A stretch of DNA of 64,000 nt from Radiobacillus deserti. Its GTDB lineage: Bacteria; Bacillota; Bacilli; Bacillales; Amphibacillaceae. Location of the stretch: positions 2,046,001 to 2,110,000 of the forward strand of contig NZ_CP041666.1 of assembly GCF_007301515.1 (NCBI RefSeq), read 5' to 3'. This document shows positions 58,999 to 64,000 of this stretch, in pieces (within the stretch, counting starts at the first letter, position 1; every line of letters starts with the position of its first letter). The position numbers were made by a program, and so were the translations under genes. The notes under the pieces are model-generated. The model was not told the DNA's origin. It saw only the letters and a list, made by a program, of their open reading frames with translations, and did not search any database.

Positions 58999-59418
58999 TT
59001 ATATATAAAACATATATGGTTCTTGGCTTTCTCCGTCCCCATACTTCATTAAATCCTCCAACGTTGTTGTATCTAACACATTTTTTACCGCATCTCTTAT
59101 TCGTATCCATAAAGCTTGCTTCGCGGGTTCTTCATCTTCAATTCCTTCAACCGGAGTGATAGGGCCTTCTAATATACGAATTACATCACCGGCCGTTATT
59201 TGATCTGGTTCCTTAGCAAGCATATATCCACCATAGGCACCTCGGATGCTTTTTACAAGCGATGCATTTCGCAACGGAGCCACCAATTGCTCTAAATAAT
59301 GTTCGGATAAGTGATTCTCTCGCGCAATTGTCTTTAACGATACGGGTCCATCTCCATAGCTTTTTGCCAACTCAATCATGATGGTTAAGCCGTAACGTCC
59401 CTTGGTTGAGATCTTCAT
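58999..59418 (-). CDS. cymR: Cysteine metabolism repressor CymR (Rrf2 family)
   Basis: Rrf2-family winged-helix regulator, 139 residues, that represses sulfur assimilation genes with CysK as partner in B. subtilis. It begins MKISTKGRYGLTIMIELAKS and has the helix-turn-helix region SLKTIARENHLSEHYLEQLV (about residue 27-46). The [Fe-S] cysteines of IscR-type proteins are absent, as expected for CymR. GAGGTG precedes the ATG at 59418. Its first 47 nt overlap the 3' end of the upstream membrane protein gene. Confidence 0.93.
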   Translation of the reverse strand: MKISTKGRYGLTIMIELAKSYGDGPVSLKTIARENHLSEHYLEQLVAPLRNASLVKSIRGAYGGYMLAKEPDQITAGDVIRILEGPITPVEGIEDEEPAKQALWIRIRDAVKNVLDTTTLEDLMKYGDGESQEPYMFYI

Positions 59419-60055
59419 CTCGATCACCTCTTCTTATTACGTAATTCAGTAATTGCTCTGATTGCGGAATGGCATACCCAATAATATGACCCATACACAA
59501 CACAATCAAAATGGTCCCAATCCCGACTGGTCCTCCTAAAAAAAATCCAGCTACACATACAAGGAGTTCAATTCCATTTCGTACACGGGATACTTTCCAA
59601 CCGGTTGCTTTATTAATAAGGAGCATAACACTATCTCGTGGACCTGCGCCTAAATTTGGGGCAACATAAATCCCTACTCCATAAGCGGAAATAAATATTC
59701 CCAAAATGAAGACGAGGACTTCTATCCAAAAGAGTTCAACATCTGGAAGAAGCCAGTTGAAAAAGTCTATAAATAAGCCTACTAAAATCATATTTAAAAA
59801 TGTTCCAATTCGGGGAACGCTTCGTGTAAATAGGCTCGTCACAAGGACAATCGTCAAACCTGCTAATATCGACCAAAGTCCTACTGTTAAACCAAAATGG
59901 AGAGACAATCCATAATGAAAAACATCCCAAGGACTGATGCCTAAGTCTTTACCTTTTATAGTTAATGCAATGCCTAGTGCTAATAAGATTAGTCCTCCAA
60001 CAAAGAACGTCCATCTTTTTTGGATTTCTCCTCTATATAATTTTTTATCTGACAC
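59372..60055 (-). CDS. YczE/YyaS/YitT-type integral membrane protein
   Basis: A 227-residue membrane protein with five or six hydrophobic segments and the motifs ALTIKGKDLGISPWDVFHYG and APNLGAGPRDSVM, typical of the YczE/YyaS family. The function is unknown; B. subtilis YczE affects surfactin/bacillaene-type peptide synthetase activity, but transfer of that role is not justified. A GTG at 60055, 6 nt after AGAAGG, is preferred over the ATG at 60061. It overlaps cymR by 47 nt in another frame, an unusually long overlap with the basic C-terminal tail. Confidence 0.85.
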   Translation of the reverse strand: MSDKKLYRGEIQKRWTFFVGGLILLALGIALTIKGKDLGISPWDVFHYGLSLHFGLTVGLWSILAGLTIVLVTSLFTRSVPRIGTFLNMILVGLFIDFFNWLLPDVELFWIEVLVFILGIFISAYGVGIYVAPNLGAGPRDSVMLLINKATGWKVSRVRNGIELLVCVAGFFLGGPVGIGTILIVLCMGHIIGYAIPQSEQLLNYVIRRGDRDEDLNQGTLRLNHHD

Positions 60056-60203
60056 AGTCATCCTTCTTCTTTGTCTATATTTTACTGCTTAACAACAAAC
60101 GTAATTATAGCACGAACACCCTCGTTCTTGCATTTTTAATGCGTTATCCTTACCCTAAAGAGATAGAATAGATTTCGTACTTATATGTAAAGGGGAAATA
60201 CTC

Positions 60204-61481
60204 GTGAATCACAAACCGTTAGCTTTTCGAATGCGTCCTAAAAACATTGATGAAATCATTGGTCAAACTCATTTAGTAGGAGCTGGTAAAATGGTTCGGC
60301 GGATGATTGACGCCAACCGTTTAGCTTCCATGATTCTATTCGGGCCTCCAGGCACTGGAAAAACCTCTATGGCTATGGCATTGGCGAAGTCATTAAACTT
60401 ACGCTATAAAATATTAAACGCGGTCGTTGATAAGAAAAAGGATATGGAAATTGTCGTTGAAGAAGCAAAGATGTCTGGATCACTTGTGTTAATTCTAGAT
60501 GAAGTGCATCGATTAGATAAGGGAAAACAAGACTTTCTATTACCACATTTAGAAAGTAACTTAATTACCTTGATAGGATGCACAACTAGTAATCCATACC
60601 ATTCTATCAACCCTGCGATTCGTAGCAGATGTCATTTATTCGAGCTATACCGATTAGAAATAGAACATGTCAAAGAAGCTTTGTCCAGAGCCATAACAGA
60701 TCGTGAAGAAGGGTTAGGCGATCTTCCCCTACTCGTGACAGAGGAAGCTATCGAGCATTTTGCAAATTCCTCCAATGGGGATCTTCGTGCTGCACTTAAT
60801 GGGTTAGAGCTAGCTGCGTTTTCTACGCCAGAGAAGGAAGGACAAATTTATATTGACTTATCTATTGCAGAAGAATGTATGCAAAAAAAGAGCTTCTCGC
60901 ACGACAAAAATGGGGATGCACACTATGATGTTCTATCTGCTTTTCAAAAGTCGATTCGTGGAAGTGATGTAAACGCATCTCTTCATTATTTAGGTCGATT
61001 AATAGAAGCTGGTGATTTAGATAGTATCGCACGTAGAATGATTGTGATTGCCTACGAAGATATTGGTCTAGCAAATCCACAAGCAGGACCGCGAGCCCTT
61101 GCTGCGGTGGAAGCAGCAGAACGAATTGGCTTTCCGGAAGCAAGAATTCCACTTTCAGTTGCTGTTGTAGAATTAGCCTTATCCCCTAAATCCAATAGTG
61201 CATATAAAGCATTGGATGATGCATTACATGATATTCGAACAGGGTCCTCTGGTGACATACCTGCACACCTAAAGGATGCCCACTATTCTGGAGCAGCTAA
61301 ATTAGGTAGAGGTGTCGACTATAAATACCCACATAATTACGAAGGAAGCTGGATTGAGCAACAATACTTGCCTGATACATTACGAAATAAAACCTATTAT
61401 CAACCAAAAGCTACAGGTAAGTTCGAGCAATCATTAAAGACGGTCTATGAGAAAATACTAGATAAACAGCAGAAAAAATAA
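60204..61481 (+). CDS. rarA: Replication-associated recombination protein A (RarA/MgsA), YrvN
   Basis: AAA+ ATPase related to clamp-loader and RuvB proteins, acting at stalled replication forks. 425 residues: Walker A FGPPGTGKTSMA (about 49), Walker B LILDEVHRLDKG (about 96), sensor 1 IGCTTSNPYHSINPAIRSRC and a C-terminal tetramerisation domain (GDIPAHLKDAHYSGA). The start is GTG with AAAGGGG upstream. It is divergent from the YczE-like gene, as yrvN lies next to cymR in B. subtilis. Confidence 0.95.
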   Translation: MNHKPLAFRMRPKNIDEIIGQTHLVGAGKMVRRMIDANRLASMILFGPPGTGKTSMAMALAKSLNLRYKILNAVVDKKKDMEIVVEEAKMSGSLVLILDEVHRLDKGKQDFLLPHLESNLITLIGCTTSNPYHSINPAIRSRCHLFELYRLEIEHVKEALSRAITDREEGLGDLPLLVTEEAIEHFANSSNGDLRAALNGLELAAFSTPEKEGQIYIDLSIAEECMQKKSFSHDKNGDAHYDVLSAFQKSIRGSDVNASLHYLGRLIEAGDLDSIARRMIVIAYEDIGLANPQAGPRALAAVEAAERIGFPEARIPLSVAVVELALSPKSNSAYKALDDALHDIRTGSSGDIPAHLKDAHYSGAAKLGRGVDYKYPHNYEGSWIEQQYLPDTLRNKTYYQPKATGKFEQSLKTVYEKILDKQQKK

Positions 61482-61585
61482 TTTACCTAGTATAACTCCA
61501 AATCTTTTAGGACAGACTAGAGATAAAATTAACAAACTATTTCTATGAAATTAACAATTACCTAAAAAGATGAGGAGTGGAATAC

Positions 61586-62278
61586 TTGGTAAAAGTAAGA
61601 CAAGACGCATGGTCCCACGAAGATGATTTACTATTGGCAGAAACGGTTCTGCGTCATATTCGTGAAGGAAGTACACAATTAAACGCATTCGAGGAAGTAG
61701 GAGATAAGCTAAATCGCACATCTGCTGCTTGCGGATTTCGTTGGAATGCAGAAGTAAGACAAAAATACGATCAAGCCGTTGCCATTGCAAAGAGACAAAG
61801 GAAAGAGAAAAAGAGAGCAGAGGCAAAGGAGAAGAAGACGACAAGTTCAAGGCAAAGCTCTATTCCTACCTTTCACACTCCTGCTTATGAAAGTGAAACG
61901 GCTGATGAAATCGATATGAACCGTGTGACAGTTGAAGCATATAGAGAACCCATTACTTCGACTCAATCACTAGACTTAGATACCGTGATCCATTATTTAA
62001 AAAACATGAAAAAAGATGTTCAAGAATCCAGTAGGTCCAAGGATAGTTTAGAGAAAATAGAACAAGAGAAACAAGCCCTTCTGAAAGATAAAGAAGAGCT
62101 TGAACGAAAGGTAAATCTATTACAAAATCAGCTTACTACGATACAAGAAGATTATCAGGTATTAATCCAAATTATGGATCGAGCGAGAAAAATGGTTGTC
62201 TTTGATGACAAAGAGGATATCCCGTCTCCCGCTTTCCGAATGGAAAAGAACGGCAATCTAGAGCAAGTTGCGAGATAA
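61586..62278 (+). CDS. RsfA family prespore-specific transcription factor
   Basis: A 230-residue protein with an N-terminal Myb/SANT-like domain (DAWSHEDDLLLAETVLRHI, residues 7-60; FRWNAEVRQKYDQAV), a basic Lys/Arg-rich linker (about 65-85) and a C-terminal coiled coil (about 125-195). The architecture is that of RsfA-type sporulation regulators. B. subtilis RsfA fine-tunes SigF genes; whether this is RsfA or a paralogue (YlbO-like) cannot be settled. A TTG at 61586, 8 nt after GAGGAG, is preferred to the GTG at 61577. Confidence 0.85.
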   Translation: MVKVRQDAWSHEDDLLLAETVLRHIREGSTQLNAFEEVGDKLNRTSAACGFRWNAEVRQKYDQAVAIAKRQRKEKKRAEAKEKKTTSSRQSSIPTFHTPAYESETADEIDMNRVTVEAYREPITSTQSLDLDTVIHYLKNMKKDVQESSRSKDSLEKIEQEKQALLKDKEELERKVNLLQNQLTTIQEDYQVLIQIMDRARKMVVFDDKEDIPSPAFRMEKNGNLEQVAR

Positions 62279-62309
62279 GAACTGACTATACTAGTCAGTT
62301 CTTTTTTTC
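62278..62309 (+). terminator. Terminator after the rsfA-like gene
   Basis: Perfect 11-bp stem AGAACTGACTA / TAGTCAGTTCT with a 3-nt loop and a seven-T run. It overlaps the last base of the stop codon. Confidence 0.93.
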
Positions 62310-62389
62310 TGGAATCCTTCGTCATACTGCACGAACCCCATCATCTATCTATTCACAAGTACAGACAAAAATCACTCGTTAGCCCCGTA

Positions 62390-62605
62390 CTATCTTAATT
62401 TTTGGTGATAGTAGTTGCCACAAAAATAGCTGAAGATTAATGCGAGAACAAAGGGTATCACGGACATACCTGCTTCAATTTCCGATGCAGTTCGTTCGTA
62501 AATACTAACCCCTAGTAATTTTATGTCAAACCAATATCCAACGACGAACAGTAAGCCACTTACGATGATAAAAGATATTAAGCTAATAAGAACGGTTTTT
62601 AACAA
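62390..62605 (-). CDS. Small membrane protein of unknown function
   Basis: A 71-residue protein with two hydrophobic segments (about residues 4-22 and 45-62) and a basic C-terminus (CGNYYHQKLR). No family recognised. A TTG at 62605 is preferred because GGAGGG lies about 10 nt upstream; the ATG at 62623 has no visible ribosome binding site. It lies between rsfA-like and the 6S RNA gene, and codon use looks like its neighbours. Confidence 0.6.
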   Translation of the reverse strand: MLKTVLISLISFIIVSGLLFVVGYWFDIKLLGVSIYERTASEIEAGMSVIPFVLALIFSYFCGNYYHQKLR

Positions 62606-62730
62606 ATAATCCTCTCCCTCCATTTTCAGAATAGCAACCCTACCAATATTGTATCACATATACATATTTGAAATTAAATTGAATAATATATCTCGTGTTA
62701 TCTTCTATTTATCTTACCTTTTTAAAAGAC

Positions 62731-62769
62731 AAAATTAAAAGCCTTAAGAGCAGAAACTCTTAAGGCTTT
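62731..62769 (-). terminator. Terminator after 6S RNA
   Basis: Perfect 13-bp stem AAAGCCTTAAGAG / CTCTTAAGGCTTT with a 6-nt loop, about 20 nt past the 6S RNA closing stem. T-richness follows on the minus strand. Confidence 0.85.
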
Positions 62770-62785
62770 ATCCATAGTACATGTC

Positions 62786-62966
62786 ATCAATCCCAATCGT
62801 GCCGTCCGTCCTCGAAGTTTTGATCCCGCTCTTCGCAGGTGGGTGCCCTGTTCAAAGTATTATACTTCCTCATGGAGGCATGTACGCCACTTTGAAACGC
62901 AAGCTCCCGTATTTACTGGTGTTCGGTCAAAACATACAGTAAAAGACTAACACATCAGGATTGTAG
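62786..62966 (-). ncRNA. bsrA: 6S RNA (bsrA/ssrS type)
   Basis: Regulatory RNA that mimics an open promoter and sequesters SigA RNA polymerase. The minus strand contains the conserved 5' segment TCCTGATGTGTTAG and the 3' block GAAGTATAATACTTTGAACAGG...GCACCCACC typical of Bacillus 6S-1. CAATCC (62958-62963) pairs with GGGATTG (62788-62794) to close the structure. It lies immediately downstream of aspS, the same position as bsrA in B. subtilis. The ends are estimated from the closing stem. Confidence 0.93.
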
Positions 62967-62995
62967 AAGGATTTCTCCTTCTATTTTGTATCCCC

Positions 62996-63025
62996 ATCAT
63001 ACCATAGGACATTAATCTATTTCAA
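62996..63025 (-). promoter_or_regulatory. Candidate SigA promoter for 6S RNA
   Basis: Minus-strand TTGAAA (63020-63025) and TATGAT (62996-63001) with an 18-nt spacer. Transcription would start near 62989, so the primary transcript carries an extra 5' hairpin (TAGAAGGA / TCCTTCTA with a GAAA loop, 62964-62983) before the conserved 6S body. Confidence 0.65.
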
Positions 63026-63043
63026 GAAATGTCCTCGGATAAA

Positions 63044-64000
63044 TTAATCCTTTGCAGAAGGTCTTAAGGCCAAATGAAGCTCCTTTAACTGCGCTTCGTC
63101 TACCACACCAGGAGCGTCTGTTAATGGATCAGATGCGGACGCCGTTTTTGGGAATAAAATCGTATCTCTCAAATTAGAACGACCTGCAAGCAGCATCACC
63201 ATACGGTCAAAACCTAATGCAATCCCTCCATGTGGTGGTGTCCCATATTCCAAAGCATCTAATAAGAATCCGAATTGTTCTGTTGCCTCTTCTTTGGTAA
63301 ATCCAAGTGTTTGGAACATTTTTTCCTGCATTTCTTTCTGATAAATACGAAGAGACCCCCCACCTAATTCATATCCATTTAATACGAGATCGTACGCCTG
63401 TGCGCGCACTTCACCTGGATTAGATTCCAGCTTGTCAACATCGCTAAGCTCTGGCATCGTGAACGGATGGTGAGCAGCAAAGTATCGGCCAAGCTCTTCA
63501 TCATACTCTAACAGTGGCCAGTCTGTTACCCAAAGGAAATGGAACTTTGACTCATCGATTAAATGAAGCTCTTTTGCAAGCTTAAGTCTTAATGCACCTA
63601 GGCTTTCATGGACGACAGATACTTTGTCTGCAACAAAAACTAGTAAATCTCCGTCTTCTGCACCAAGCTTTTGTGTAAGCTCTTTGGTCACGTCTTCGGA
63701 TAAGAATTTAACGATTGGACCTTTTAACTCCTCTCCCTCCACTTTTAGCCAAGCCAGGCCTTTCGCACCGTAAATTTTCACGAACTCCGTTAGTTGATCG
63801 ATATCTTTTCTAGAGTATTGATTAGCAGCACCCTTTACATTAAGGGCGCTTACTTTACCACCAGATTCGACAGCACTATCAAACACTTTAAATCCAGATG
63901 CTTTTACCGTATCGGAAACATTGATTAACTCTAATCCGAATCGAGTATCTGGTTTATCAGAACCGAAACGCTCCATTGCTTCCTGATACGTCATTCGTTT
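63044..64000 (-). CDS. aspS: Aspartate--tRNA ligase, C-terminal part (cut by window edge)
   Basis: Class II aminoacyl-tRNA synthetase; about 318 C-terminal codons are present and the frame is open to the edge, so the N-terminal anticodon-binding and first catalytic parts lie outside. Visible features are the bacterial-type GAD insertion domain (about the first 150 residues), HPFTMPELSD, the ELGGGSLRIYQKEMQ segment, and class II motif 3 GGIALGFDRMVMLLAG near the C-terminus. Bacterial AspRS is about 590 residues. Gene order aspS-6S RNA-rarA follows B. subtilis. Confidence 0.97.
   Translation of the reverse strand, partial: KRMTYQEAMERFGSDKPDTRFGLELINVSDTVKASGFKVFDSAVESGGKVSALNVKGAANQYSRKDIDQLTEFVKIYGAKGLAWLKVEGEELKGPIVKFLSEDVTKELTQKLGAEDGDLLVFVADKVSVVHESLGALRLKLAKELHLIDESKFHFLWVTDWPLLEYDEELGRYFAAHHPFTMPELSDVDKLESNPGEVRAQAYDLVLNGYELGGGSLRIYQKEMQEKMFQTLGFTKEEATEQFGFLLDALEYGTPPHGGIALGFDRMVMLLAGRSNLRDTILFPKTASASDPLTDAPGVVDEAQLKELHLALRPSAKD

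Noticed and set aside
1..64000. Mobile elements, CRISPR arrays, tRNA clusters, prophage genes
   Set aside because: No transposase, integrase, capsid or Cas-like protein, no regularly spaced repeats and no tRNA-like cloverleaf sequence was seen; this is conserved core chromosome.

Overview
The window is a stretch of a low-GC, Gram-positive, endospore-forming chromosome of the family Bacillaceae. Gene order closely follows the Bacillus subtilis yqfD-to-aspS region. Spore formation is shown by yqfC, yqfD, spoIIP, gpr, an uninterrupted sigK, sda and an RsfA-type regulator. Natural competence genes (comEA, comEB, comEC, comER) are present. Differences from B. subtilis include an Mrp antiporter operon and sigK inserted mid-region, deoC next to mtaB, and no yrrN/yrrO, glnQHMP or mccAB. 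This fits a relative outside the B. subtilis group, perhaps a halotolerant Oceanobacillus/Virgibacillus-like genus, but the species cannot be named from sequence alone. No prophage, insertion sequence, CRISPR array, tRNA or rRNA gene was seen.

Layout. 1-5.5 kb (minus): yqfD (3' end cut by the window) and yqfC, then a membrane-surveillance cluster nfeD-floA-orf151 behind a textbook SigW promoter, then yqeY and rpsU. 5.6-8.7 kb: yqeW (+), deoC, mtaB. 8.7-15.5 kb: the heat-shock cluster hrcA-grpE-dnaK / dnaJ-prmA-rsmE, with a perfect CIRCE operator before hrcA. 15.5-23.2 kb: hemW, lepA, yqxA, spoIIP, gpr, rpsT (+), holA. 23.2-28 kb: a candidate structured small RNA, yqzM (+), the comE operon and divergent comER. 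28.1-33.1 kb: the yqeG-yqeH-aroE-yhbY-nadD-yqeK-rsfS-yqeM operon. 33.2-39.1 kb (+): sda with four DnaA boxes, then the mrp operon. 39.2-40.4 kb (+): sigK and a Gly/Tyr-rich tail-anchored protein. 40.5-48.7 kb (minus): yrhC, mtnN, yrrS, a KTSC-like pseudogene (+), a class B PBP, greA, udk, trmR, mltG, yrzB, ruvX. 48.7-52.1 kb: reoM and alaS with an alanine T-box leader. 52.1-60.1 kb: yrrI, a zinc-ribbon protein, recD2, a TPR protein, mnmA, a cysteine desulfurase, cymR and a YczE-like membrane protein. 60.2-64 kb: rarA and an rsfA-like gene (+), a small membrane gene, 6S RNA, and the C-terminal part of aspS.

Most of the window is conserved housekeeping DNA. The points that deserve attention are: the mrp operon lacks mrpB and carries apparent frameshifts in mrpE and mrpF; a third frameshift breaks a small KTSC-like gene, and all three look like one-unit gains in short tandem runs, so either replication slippage or read error; a well-formed but unassigned small RNA lies between holA and yqzM, with promoter, closing stem, inner hairpin and intrinsic terminator; comEC may initiate at a non-standard ATA codon; and sigK sits next to a sporulation-style Gly/Tyr-rich small protein.

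Many starts were moved from the longest open frame to TTG, GTG or internal ATG codons because a Shine-Dalgarno sequence, a promoter or a terminator fixes them. Family comparisons to B. subtilis are from memory, not from a search.
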